Source: Anaerolineales bacterium (GTDB lineage Bacteria > Chloroflexota > Anaerolineae > Anaerolineales > DRMV01). From it: DNA of 8,305 bases. Shown here one piece after another: positions 1 to 5,886 of this stretch. Every line of letters begins with the position of its first letter. The first letter of the stretch is position 1. The stretch spans positions 1-8,305 of the forward strand of contig WFVP01000267.1 in NCBI GenBank assembly GCA_015491595.1, given 5' to 3'. The notes under the pieces are model-generated. The model did not search any database. It saw nothing but the letters and a program-made list of their open reading frames with translations, and was not told the origin of the DNA. The position numbers and the translations under genes are program-made.

Positions 1-753
1 ACTTGGGATTGGAGCAACATGCCCGAGGCTGTTGACATGTATGTGAAGCCGAAACCGATATCGTGGCTGGGCTTTCAGGGGCATTATCTGAGCCGTACGC
101 CGTTACGAGGCCTGCTTTATCTGAGCGATTCTTGGATTACATGGCCTTCGATTGAGAACCATCGCGCGCTGATTCGTCATGCTCTGGCCCGACTGCCCGA
201 GATTGCGACGTGGCCCGGGCCGAAGATGGTGTTTGTACATATCATTGCGCCTCATCCACCTTTTGTGTTTACCTCGGATGGCTCACCCCGGCCTGTGGAG
301 CATGGATTTACTTTGTTGGATGGGAAGGATTATCCGGGAAGCACCATCGATTATCGCGAAGGATATGCGGCCCAGGTGCGTTTTCTAAACCGGGCGTTGC
401 TTCCTGTGTTCGATCGCATTCTGTCGGCCTCCTCACGTCCCGCAGTCATCCTTCTTCAGGGGGATCATGGTCCTGGCTCGATGACCGACTTTCAGAATTG
501 GGAAGAGTCCTGCCTTGAAGAGCGGTTCCCCATTCTGCTGGCCTTGCGCTTGCCGGGCATTGCGCCTCCGGAAAGGGAGGTTTTGACACCGGTCAATCTC
601 TTTCGTCTGGTGTTCAATGCGTATTTTGGGACCGATTTGCCGTTGCTGGAAGACCGTGCGTTTGCGCCGCAGCCAGGTCGCACCTTTCTGCCGGTGTACG
701 AGGTCACGGAGCGACTTCAGGCGCCCTCTTGGTACAATTGTGACGTACCTTGA
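1..753 (+). CDS. Sulfatase-like hydrolase/transferase, C-terminal part (5' end outside window)
   Basis: This is the C-terminal part of an alkaline-phosphatase/sulfatase superfamily enzyme, probably a membrane-anchored hydrolase or transferase acting on phosphate, sulfate or phosphoglycerol groups of surface polymers. The frame is open to base 1, so the ATG at 19 is probably an internal Met. Visible superfamily signs are a buried beta-strand followed by HIIAPHPPF (238-264), with two histidines that fit this family's substrate/metal region, and a GDHGPGS segment (460-480) whose Asp-His pair matches the usual C-terminal metal ligands. The nucleophile Ser/Thr and any membrane helices would lie upstream and cannot be seen. 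The C-terminal TPVNLFRLVFNAYFG stretch is a conserved tail in the sulfatase-like proteins I recall from Chloroflexota. It stops 26 nt before the small membrane-protein gene and probably shares its operon. The superfamily is fairly sure; the substrate is unknown. Confidence 0.8.
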   Translation, partial: TWDWSNMPEAVDMYVKPKPISWLGFQGHYLSRTPLRGLLYLSDSWITWPSIENHRALIRHALARLPEIATWPGPKMVFVHIIAPHPPFVFTSDGSPRPVEHGFTLLDGKDYPGSTIDYREGYAAQVRFLNRALLPVFDRILSASSRPAVILLQGDHGPGSMTDFQNWEESCLEERFPILLALRLPGIAPPEREVLTPVNLFRLVFNAYFGTDLPLLEDRAFAPQPGRTFLPVYEVTERLQAPSWYNCDVP

Positions 754-779
754 ATTTTTACCACAAGAAGGGGGGAGTG

Positions 780-989
780 ATGCTCAGTATAGCCATCTGG
801 CCCGAAGGATGGATGGGGTTACAAGGATTCTTGTTGTTGTATCTGGACCCAGGTGGGGGGTCCATCCTCTTGCAGGCTATCATCGGTGCCCTGTTGGCGA
901 TATGGGTCTTCCTTCGCACCCAGAAAGAGCGCATCCGTCGCTTCTTCAGCCGGTCCCAGAATCTGGATCACGAGTATGACGAGGGCTGA
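780..989 (+). CDS. Small single-pass membrane protein with YLDPGGGS motif
   Basis: This 69-residue protein has a short N-terminus, the motif YLDPGGGS at residues 21-28, one hydrophobic segment (about 29-45) and a basic tail (RTQKERIRRFF) that should lie in the cytoplasm. The ATG at 780 is preferred over the in-frame ATG at 750, because 780 is directly preceded by a strong purine-rich ribosome site (AAGGGGGGAG) and the residues added by 750 carry no family feature. Small proteins with a Y-[IL]-D-P-G-x-G-S motif followed by a helix are common near surface-polysaccharide and sulfatase genes; I know of no established function. The 3' end overlaps the methyltransferase start by 14 nt, so the two are probably translationally coupled. 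A role as a membrane adaptor or scaffold for its enzymatic neighbours is inference. Confidence is high that the gene is real and low on function. Confidence 0.8.
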   Translation: MLSIAIWPEGWMGLQGFLLLYLDPGGGSILLQAIIGALLAIWVFLRTQKERIRRFFSRSQNLDHEYDEG

Positions 990-2403
990 CCGGAAGCGGG
1001 GTAAGCGGTTAGCCGCTTCCTTTCGGGACCCGGCGGGATTTGTGTTTCGTGGTCCTGATGGTGTGTTGTATCGGCAGGTCCACCCTTCGTACGCGCCTCA
1101 CTATCAACACTTGATGAAGTCGGGTCTGTACACGCGATTGGTGAAGGAAGGCTTGTTGATTCCCCACGAAGAAGTGGACGCGCCGGCATGGGATGAAAGT
1201 CGGGCGTGGCGCATTCTCCGTCCCGAGCCCCTGACTTTCCTTTCTTACCCCTACGAATGGCCCTTTGCCCTGCTCAAACAAGCCGCTCTGGTGACCCTAC
1301 GCATCCAGACGCTGGCGCTGGAGTACGGCATGGTCCTTAAAGACGCCAGCGCGTTCAATGTGCAGTGGCATCGAGGCCGCATGGTGTGGATTGATACCCT
1401 GTCCTTTGAGATTTATCAGGAAGGCCAGCCGTGGGAGGCCTATCGTCAGTTTTGTCAACATTTCTTGGCTCCCCTGGCGTTGATGGCTTATCGCGATGGC
1501 CGATTGCGGTCTTTGCTTCGAGTACATTTGGATGGCGTGCCTCTGGATTTGGCCCATACACTCTTGCCCTGGCGTTCCCGGTTGCGCTGGGGGCTGCTCT
1601 TCCATGTGCATATGCACGCGCTGGCCCAGCATTGGTGGATGCGCAAGGCGCAAAGCCGGCAAGACGTTGTTCCCCGGGCACGCCTGAGGCGTGCTGCCCT
1701 ACTCGGTTTAATCCAAAGCCTGGAAGCCACGGTCCAAAGGCTTCACTGGCGTTTGCCTAAGTCGGCTTGGAGCGCCTACTATACGACGCAACACCACTAT
1801 TCCCCCCAGGCTTTTGCCTTCAAGGAACAGACGCTTCGCCAATGGGTACAGGATGTACGACCGCGGACGGTCTGGGATTTGGGCGCGAATGTGGGCCATT
1901 TTAGCCGTCTCGTTGGACGGATGGGCATTCCAACCCTGGCTGTGGACGCAGACCCCGTGGCTGTCGAACGGCATCAGCAGCGGATAGCCGAGGAAGGTGT
2001 GACGAACGTTTTACCCTTGTGGATCGACCTCACGAATCCCAGTCCCGGGTTGGGTTGGAATCACCGGGAACGGATGGCCTTTTGGGAACGCGAGCCTCCC
2101 GATATGTTGCTGGCCTTGGCGCTGGTCCATCACCTGGTCATTGGGAATCACCTGCCATGGTGGGCCCTGGCGGAACAATGGCATCGGGCGACGCGTCGTT
2201 GGCTGGTGGTGGAGTTCGTACCGAAGGATGACCCTCAGGTTCGCCTCATGCTACGCCACCGCCGTGACATCTTTTCCGACTACACGTTGGACGCCTTTTT
2301 GCAAGCCTTCGAGCGGTTTTTCCACGTCCGTGCTCGACGCCCCATCCCCGAGACCATGCGTGAGCTCTTCTTGTTGGAGTCTAGATCCTGCTCTTCTGAA
2401 TGA
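976..2403 (+). CDS. Two-domain protein: kinase-like N-terminal half fused to class I SAM-dependent methyltransferase
   Basis: This 475-residue soluble protein has two visible parts. The C-terminal part is a class I methyltransferase: motif I is WDLGANVGHF (300-309), an acidic strand end VDAD (323-326) should hold the SAM ribose, and LALVHHLV (381-388) replaces the motif IV region. The N-terminal part (about 10-250) contains LKDASAFN (121-128) followed by WIDTLSFE (138-145). This D-x4-N-x11-D spacing resembles the catalytic and metal-binding loops of aminoglycoside-phosphotransferase/protein-kinase folds. I chose ATG 976 because the family begins just before the FRDPAGFVF segment; upstream in-frame codons (from 853) overlap the small gene and look like shadow sequence. 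There is no strong ribosome site, so coupling to the overlapping upstream gene is likely. No signal peptide or membrane helix is seen. The substrate is unknown; with a sulfatase-like neighbour, modification of a surface glycan precursor is a reasonable guess. The methyltransferase fold is near certain, the kinase-like reading moderate. Confidence 0.88.
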   Translation: MTRADRKRGKRLAASFRDPAGFVFRGPDGVLYRQVHPSYAPHYQHLMKSGLYTRLVKEGLLIPHEEVDAPAWDESRAWRILRPEPLTFLSYPYEWPFALLKQAALVTLRIQTLALEYGMVLKDASAFNVQWHRGRMVWIDTLSFEIYQEGQPWEAYRQFCQHFLAPLALMAYRDGRLRSLLRVHLDGVPLDLAHTLLPWRSRLRWGLLFHVHMHALAQHWWMRKAQSRQDVVPRARLRRAALLGLIQSLEATVQRLHWRLPKSAWSAYYTTQHHYSPQAFAFKEQTLRQWVQDVRPRTVWDLGANVGHFSRLVGRMGIPTLAVDADPVAVERHQQRIAEEGVTNVLPLWIDLTNPSPGLGWNHRERMAFWEREPPDMLLALALVHHLVIGNHLPWWALAEQWHRATRRWLVVEFVPKDDPQVRLMLRHRRDIFSDYTLDAFLQAFERFFHVRARRPIPETMRELFLLESRSCSSE

Positions 2404-2474
2404 GGAACGGGCCCGCGATTTGTTCAAGCAAGGGCAACGCTCCTAAAGCAAACACGCCCAACGCATGGAGAACG

Positions 2475-2492
2475 AAAAAAGCCGGGGCCCGG
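2475..2492 (-). terminator. Possible short rho-independent terminator of the P450/endonuclease operon
   Basis: Read on the minus strand, a GC-only inverted repeat (CCGGG-C-CCCGG; in practice a 4-bp stem with a 3-nt loop) is followed within one base by six T residues. It lies 19 nt past the stop codon of the endonuclease gene, where a terminator would be expected. The stem is short, so it may be weak. No convincing terminator was seen for the plus-strand methyltransferase in the same 107-nt convergent gap (2404-2510). Confidence 0.35.
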
Positions 2493-2510
2493 GAATGGTA
2501 TCCCCCACGC

Positions 2511-3506
2511 TTATCCACGCAAACGGAAGGCCACCCACAGGGGATAGTGGTCCGAAATCCGCCAGGACAGGGCCTGCTTGCTCAGACCGAGAGAGGCCAA
2601 GGCATGGGGGGCGAAGTCGAAGTGGCCTCCCGCCAGATAGTCCAGCGAGAGGGCCGGGAGCCCGCTTTCCTCGGTGAACCAGGCGATTTGGTCGTAGAAC
2701 TTGCTCAGATTGGGTTGTTGAGGGTCACTGAACAGGGTCCGGGGCAGGCCCAGCAGGTCTTCCGGCACGGTAAGCCCCGTGCTGGTGAAGGCTTCGTACA
2801 GGGGGTCGCCCAATCGGTCGATGTTGAAGTCTCCGAGCACGATGAGGTTGTGGTGCCAGCGGTTCACCTGGCGGGCCCATTGGGCCATCCACTCTGCGAT
2901 GGCACGGATTTCGGGAAGCCGGTCCTCCGGGACTTTGCCGTACAGGATGTGCAGCGTGACCAGAATGAAGGTCCTGGCCCCTGCCCGGAAGCTGGCGGCA
3001 TACGGGGTGCGGGCGAATTGTTCCCGTAAGGTATGTTCTCCAATGCGGTTCATCCATTCGGGTGGGACCACCAGTTCCGCGGCCAAACCCGAGGGCTGTA
3101 CCCGGCGGGTGTCGAAGACGAAGGCCATGCGCTCGGCGTTCCCTTTGTGTCCCAGGGTCACGTCGGTGAGCAACAGGCCCCAGTGGGGTCCCAGAACCTT
3201 GAGCAAATAGCGCAGGGCTCGCAGGTTGCCCTTGACTTCCTGGATGGCCACCACATCGAAGCGGGAGATGATTTCCGCGATGGCCAGAAGGGACTGATAA
3301 TCTCGTTTGGGCGAATCGTGGGGGCCGGCCTGCCATTTCTTGGTCAGACTGCCGAAGGAGCGGATGTTCCAGGTGGCGATGATCAGGTTTCGGTCCATGA
3401 TTTTGGGCAGGATGGCCTCGTCCAGGGCGGTGCGCAGGTGGGCCAGGTCGGCCTGGACCTGCGGTGGGGGTGGGTCGGTAATGCGAGGGGGCGCGTTCGC
3501 GGACAT
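2511..3506 (-). CDS. Endonuclease/exonuclease/phosphatase (DNase I-like) family protein
   Basis: This 331-residue protein belongs to the metal-dependent DNase I/exonuclease III/inositol-phosphatase fold. The expected catalytic set is present in order: N47 in ATWNIRSFG, E90 in VAIQEVKG (metal ligand), R126 in GNAERMAFV, H186 in VTLHILYG, D226 and N228 in GDFN, D272 in YDQI and the terminal D319-H320 pair in SDHYPLW. It should therefore be an active phosphodiesterase or nuclease, but the motifs do not separate DNA, RNA or phospholipid substrates. There is no signal peptide, so it is predicted cytoplasmic. It has no cysteine at all. The Pro-rich residues 1-36 precede the fold; ATG 3506 is supported by GGAGGTG six to seven bases upstream, although Met37 could be an alternative start. 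It begins 15 nt after the P450 stop codon, so co-transcription is very likely. Why a nuclease-like enzyme should accompany a P450 is not clear. Confidence 0.9.
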   Translation of the reverse strand: MSANAPPRITDPPPPQVQADLAHLRTALDEAILPKIMDRNLIIATWNIRSFGSLTKKWQAGPHDSPKRDYQSLLAIAEIISRFDVVAIQEVKGNLRALRYLLKVLGPHWGLLLTDVTLGHKGNAERMAFVFDTRRVQPSGLAAELVVPPEWMNRIGEHTLREQFARTPYAASFRAGARTFILVTLHILYGKVPEDRLPEIRAIAEWMAQWARQVNRWHHNLIVLGDFNIDRLGDPLYEAFTSTGLTVPEDLLGLPRTLFSDPQQPNLSKFYDQIAWFTEESGLPALSLDYLAGGHFDFAPHALASLGLSKQALSWRISDHYPLWVAFRLRG

Positions 3507-3521
3507 GGCGCACCTCCAGGG

Positions 3522-4952
3522 TTAGAGGGGATGGACGCGCATCATCACCCCCGGCCAGGGGTGAATGGTGAGCATGGGTTTGGGCCGCACGGGGAAGCCG
3601 GGCATCTGTTCCAGGCGATACCGGCGCATGACCGTGCTCAGGATGACCATGGTCTCTACCAGCGCAAAGGTGGCGCCAATGCAGGTGTGGGGGCCACCGC
3701 CGAAGGGGAAATGCGCGTAACGTGGTCGCCCCTGACTGCGTTCCGGTCGGAAGCGCTCCGGATCGAAGCCCAGGGGGTTCGTCCACCAATGGGGGTGACG
3801 GTGGGTGACATACGCCGCGACCAGGATGTGGGTCCCCGCGGGGATGAAGAAGGGCCCCAGCATGTCCTCCTGGACCGCAGTGCGGGAAAGAATCCACGCG
3901 GGCGGATACAGGCGCAGGGTTTCCTCGAAGACCATGCGGCTGTAGGTCAGGCGGTAGACGTCTTCAAACGTGATGGGCCGGTCGTCCAGAAGGTTGAACA
4001 TTTCTTCCCGCATTTTGTCCTCGATGTGAGGATGCTGGGAGAGTAGGTACCACATCCAGGAGAGGGTGACCGCGGTGGTTTCGTGTCCCGCGAAGAAGAA
4101 GGCCAGGACCTCGTCCTGGATTTCCCGGTCCTCCAGGGGGCGACCAGTCTCCGGGTCCTGGGCGTGAAGGAGCTGGTCCAGGAGGTCGTCGTGGCGTTCC
4201 TTTGAGGCCCGACGGGCCTGGATGACCTGCTGTACCGCAGTGCGTACCTGGCGAAGGGCCCTTTGGAAGCGGCGGTGGGAGGGAAAGGGAACCCACAAAG
4301 GAAGGCGTAGAGGACTCCAGACCCATGTTTGGAGGAATTGCTGGATGGTGGCGAAGGCCTGGTGGAGGGTTTCGGTGGTCCGGGCGTCCACGGAAAGGCT
4401 GAAGGCGGTGCGAAGCAGGATGGCCAGGGTGAGGTGAATCATCGCCTGGTGGATGTCCATCCCCTGGCCCTCCCGGACCCAGGGTTCCCACCGGGTCAGC
4501 ACCTGGGCGGCGGCTTCGGCCATGGGCGGTACCCAACGGGCCAGGGTGCCGACGGGGTCCGACGGACGCCAGCGGCGCAGGGAAAGCGTGGTCACGTCCT
4601 GCATCAAAGGGGTCCAACGGGCGATGCGTTCCCGGCGGAATACTGGCTGGAGCAGACGGCGTTTGCGGTGCCACGTGGGACCGTCGGTGGTCACGATGCT
4701 CTCCCCCAGGAAGACCCGCACGGGCTCCATGCTGTCCCCGCGCTGGTAGACCGTTCCGGCCCGCGTCTCCAGGATCGCCTGCACGAAATCCGGGTGCCAG
4801 ACCAGGAGCACCTTTCGACGTCCAAGGGGCAGGTAGGCCAGACCTTCCGGGAACATCAACCCAACGCGGGCAAAGAAGGTGAGCGGATCCCGCATGTAGG
4901 GAAGGGCACCCAGAAGGGGGTGTCCGGGAACCTGGGGGATGCGCGTTGGCAT
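3522..4952 (-). CDS. Cytochrome P450
   Basis: This is a full-length (476 residues) soluble cytochrome P450, a haem-thiolate monooxygenase. Hallmarks in order: helix C WHRKR (94-98, haem propionate contact); helix I AGHETT (288-293) with the acid/alcohol pair for oxygen activation; ExxR as ETLR (344-347); the PERF element (398-401); and the haem loop FGGGPHTCIG (417-426) with Cys424 as the axial ligand, the only cysteine I see in the protein. The AGHETT, LRLYPPAW and PERF patterns resemble fatty-acid or terpene hydroxylases of the CYP102/CYP110/CYP4-like bacterial groups more than the actinobacterial macrolide type; this is inference and the substrate is unknown. There is no fused reductase and no ferredoxin or reductase gene in the window, so electrons must come from elsewhere. 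ATG 4952 starts directly at the family's usual PxxPG(H)PLLG opening; an AAGGAGG site lies somewhat far upstream. It leads a two-gene operon with the DNase I-like gene. Confidence 0.96.
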   Translation of the reverse strand: MPTRIPQVPGHPLLGALPYMRDPLTFFARVGLMFPEGLAYLPLGRRKVLLVWHPDFVQAILETRAGTVYQRGDSMEPVRVFLGESIVTTDGPTWHRKRRLLQPVFRRERIARWTPLMQDVTTLSLRRWRPSDPVGTLARWVPPMAEAAAQVLTRWEPWVREGQGMDIHQAMIHLTLAILLRTAFSLSVDARTTETLHQAFATIQQFLQTWVWSPLRLPLWVPFPSHRRFQRALRQVRTAVQQVIQARRASKERHDDLLDQLLHAQDPETGRPLEDREIQDEVLAFFFAGHETTAVTLSWMWYLLSQHPHIEDKMREEMFNLLDDRPITFEDVYRLTYSRMVFEETLRLYPPAWILSRTAVQEDMLGPFFIPAGTHILVAAYVTHRHPHWWTNPLGFDPERFRPERSQGRPRYAHFPFGGGPHTCIGATFALVETMVILSTVMRRYRLEQMPGFPVRPKPMLTIHPWPGVMMRVHPL

Positions 4953-4971
4953 GGGCGGAGCCTTCCTCCTT

Positions 4972-4982
4972 GGGGAATGTGT
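4972..4982. repeat. Direct repeat copy 1, GGGGAATGTGT
   Basis: This exact 11-mer also occurs at 5088-5098, 116 nt away in the same orientation. This copy sits in the predicted P450 leader, just upstream of the P450 ribosome site; the other forms the right arm of the dyad inside the pilus promoter. It could be a half-site for one regulator acting on both operons. The left arm seen in the second copy is not conserved here; only a loose TTCC remains at 4963-4966. Confidence 0.45.
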
Positions 4983-4994
4983 GCGTTTGATTTG

Positions 4995-5022
4995 AGTATA
5001 CCCGACCTCGGGTGCGGGACAA
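4995..5022 (-). promoter_or_regulatory. Candidate sigma-70-type promoter for the P450 operon
   Basis: On the minus strand, TTGTCC (5022-5017) and TATACT (5000-4995) are separated by 16 nt. The -10 box matches the consensus at five of six positions and the -35 box at four of six. A start of transcription near 4988 would give a leader of about 35 nt before the P450 ATG at 4952. This is based on consensus matching by eye only. Confidence 0.45.
5000..5013. promoter_or_regulatory. Inverted repeat ACCCGA-CC-TCGGGT in the P450 promoter spacer
   Basis: Perfect 6-bp arms surround a 2-nt centre. The repeat overlaps the edge of the -10 box of the leftward promoter and occupies most of its spacer, a typical place for a repressor or MerR-like activator site. 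No regulator gene lies in the window, so the binding protein is unknown. Confidence 0.4.
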
Positions 5023-5031
5023 CCGGGGTTG
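5020..5031. repeat. Inverted repeat CAACC-GG-GGTTG at the P450 -35 region
   Basis: Perfect 5-bp arms surround a GG centre, overlapping the outer part of the candidate -35 box of the leftward promoter. It is short and could be chance in GC-rich DNA, but it lies next to a second dyad in the same promoter. Confidence 0.25.
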
Positions 5032-5063
5032 GAATTTTAGGTAAATGTGCTAAGACGATGATA

Positions 5064-5076
5064 AACGAAATTCGTT
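5064..5076. promoter_or_regulatory. Inverted repeat AACGAA-A-TTCGTT overlapping the pilus -35 box
   Basis: Perfect 6-bp arms flank one central base. The right arm shares three bases with the candidate -35 hexamer of the rightward promoter (5074-5079). It is A/T-rich in an otherwise G/C-rich area. The position fits an operator; the binding protein is unknown. Confidence 0.4.
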
Positions 5077-5099
5077 ACACTTCCCAGGGGGAATGTGTA
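5076..5099. promoter_or_regulatory. Long interrupted dyad filling the spacer of the pilus promoter
   Basis: The left arm TACACTTCCC (5076-5085) and right arm GGGAA-T-GTGTA (5089-5099) are complementary over 10 bp, apart from one extra T at 5094, around an AGG centre. It covers nearly all the DNA between the -35 and -10 boxes, so a dimer bound here would compete directly with RNA polymerase. The right arm contains the 11-mer that is repeated in the P450 leader. Confidence 0.5.
5088..5098. repeat. Direct repeat copy 2, GGGGAATGTGT
   Basis: This is the second exact copy of the 11-mer found at 4972-4982. It ends on the first base of the pilus -10 box and makes up most of the right arm of the promoter dyad. 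Confidence 0.45.
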
Positions 5100-5151
5100 T
5101 AATGAGGAGGGGTGTCGTTTAATGTAGCCAGACGGCCTCGGGAGAGGGACG

Positions 5152-5868
5152 GTGGTGTTTCCGCGAAGGGTCATGTTGGGACGGTTTCGGCGTTCCTCGG
5201 GTCAGCGTTGGAAAGGCCAGAGCCTGGTGGAAATGGCTCTGATGTTCGTTCTTCTTTTAATCATCCTTTCGGGGTTGGTGGAGTTCGGTTTCTGGATGTT
5301 GGACTACAGCAGTTTGGTGATGGCGACACGCAATGCCGGGCGGTTCGCCATCGACAACGACCATCGCCTGTTGTTCCGCAACGAGTGTCATGGCACGTCG
5401 CGGGCGCCCTCGTGCGACCGACGGAGCCCGTCCTTCAGTGAGGACGTTTGTAACGAGGATTTCTACTGCAAGTTGGCCCGGCTGACGGAACAGGGTTTGG
5501 AGACCCACTCCCCGCCCATTTACCTGGACCCCGCTCGGGGGGATGATATCGTCATTTCGGTGTTCACTTTTACGGCGGGCAGCCCCAATCTGGTGACCGC
5601 GCGAGAACCCGCGGTGGATGGGGGATACTGGAGCTACTTCGGCGTGCGGGGGACCTCGATGACGCCGAAGCGGATTCGCGATCTGCTGGCCGCCCAGGGA
5701 CTGGCGGGGACCAGTGCGGGCTACGTCCTGGTGGAAGTGTATTACGGCTATCAGCACAAGTTGGGGTTGCCCTGGATTCAGGCTTTCGTCCCCGACCCCC
5801 TGCCCCTGTACGCGTATACGTTTATGCCGCTCCATTCGGCTGCACCGACGCCGACGCGGGTACCCTGA
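5152..5868 (+). CDS. TadE-like pilus assembly protein (pseudopilin)
   Basis: This 238-residue TadE-family protein is one of the minor pseudopilins of Tad (Flp, type IVc) pilus systems. It has a basic N-terminus, then G22-QSLVE27 and a hydrophobic stretch to about residue 50. The Gly followed by Glu at +5 is the arrangement that the prepilin peptidase TadV recognises in this family. The remaining approximately 190 residues should be extracytoplasmic; four cysteines lie close together (79, 88, 100, 106) and could form two disulfides. The start is uncertain: GTG 5152 or GTG 5155 have a GGGAGAGGG ribosome site at suitable distance, whereas ATG 5173 has poor spacing but gives MLGRFRR, which matches MLARWRR at the start of the second TadE-like gene. 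The stop is 18 nt before the TadG-like gene. It is the first gene after the candidate pilus promoter. The family is confident; the exact start is not. Confidence 0.87.
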   Translation: MVFPRRVMLGRFRRSSGQRWKGQSLVEMALMFVLLLIILSGLVEFGFWMLDYSSLVMATRNAGRFAIDNDHRLLFRNECHGTSRAPSCDRRSPSFSEDVCNEDFYCKLARLTEQGLETHSPPIYLDPARGDDIVISVFTFTAGSPNLVTAREPAVDGGYWSYFGVRGTSMTPKRIRDLLAAQGLAGTSAGYVLVEVYYGYQHKLGLPWIQAFVPDPLPLYAYTFMPLHSAAPTPTRVP

Positions 5869-5886
5869 ACCAAGGAGCGGACGGAG

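Larger units (their letters stand above)
5074..5103 (+). promoter_or_regulatory. Candidate sigma-70-type promoter for the Tad pilus operon
   Basis: A perfect TATAAT -10 box (5098-5103) lies 18 nt after GTTACA (5074-5079), which matches the -35 consensus at four of six positions. Transcription would start near 5110, about 40 nt before the first TadE-like start codon. This is the strongest promoter-like sequence I found in the window, and it is placed exactly at the head of the three pilus genes. Confidence 0.6.

Noticed and set aside
853..975. Upstream 41-codon extension of the methyltransferase
   Set aside because: It overlaps the small membrane-protein gene in another frame and its Ser/Ala-rich translation does not look like the family; ATG 976 precedes the conserved FRDPAGFVF segment.
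2403..2447. Loose inverted repeat AGGAACG...CGCTCCT after the methyltransferase stop
   Set aside because: The arms contain a mismatch, the loop is about 30 nt and no T-run follows, so it is not a convincing terminator.
2725..5102. Several long open frames overlapping the P450 and endonuclease genes (for example 2725-3897 and 3964-5022 minus, 3033-4046 and 4329-5102 plus)
   Set aside because: They are Pro/Arg/Gly-rich shadows of the real genes, which carry complete catalytic motifs in their own frames.
5105..5127. AGGAGG followed by ATG-TAG, a start-stop mini-frame in the pilus leader
   Set aside because: The AGGAGG would lie at or before the predicted transcription start near 5110, so it is probably not in the mRNA; a chance arrangement is more likely.
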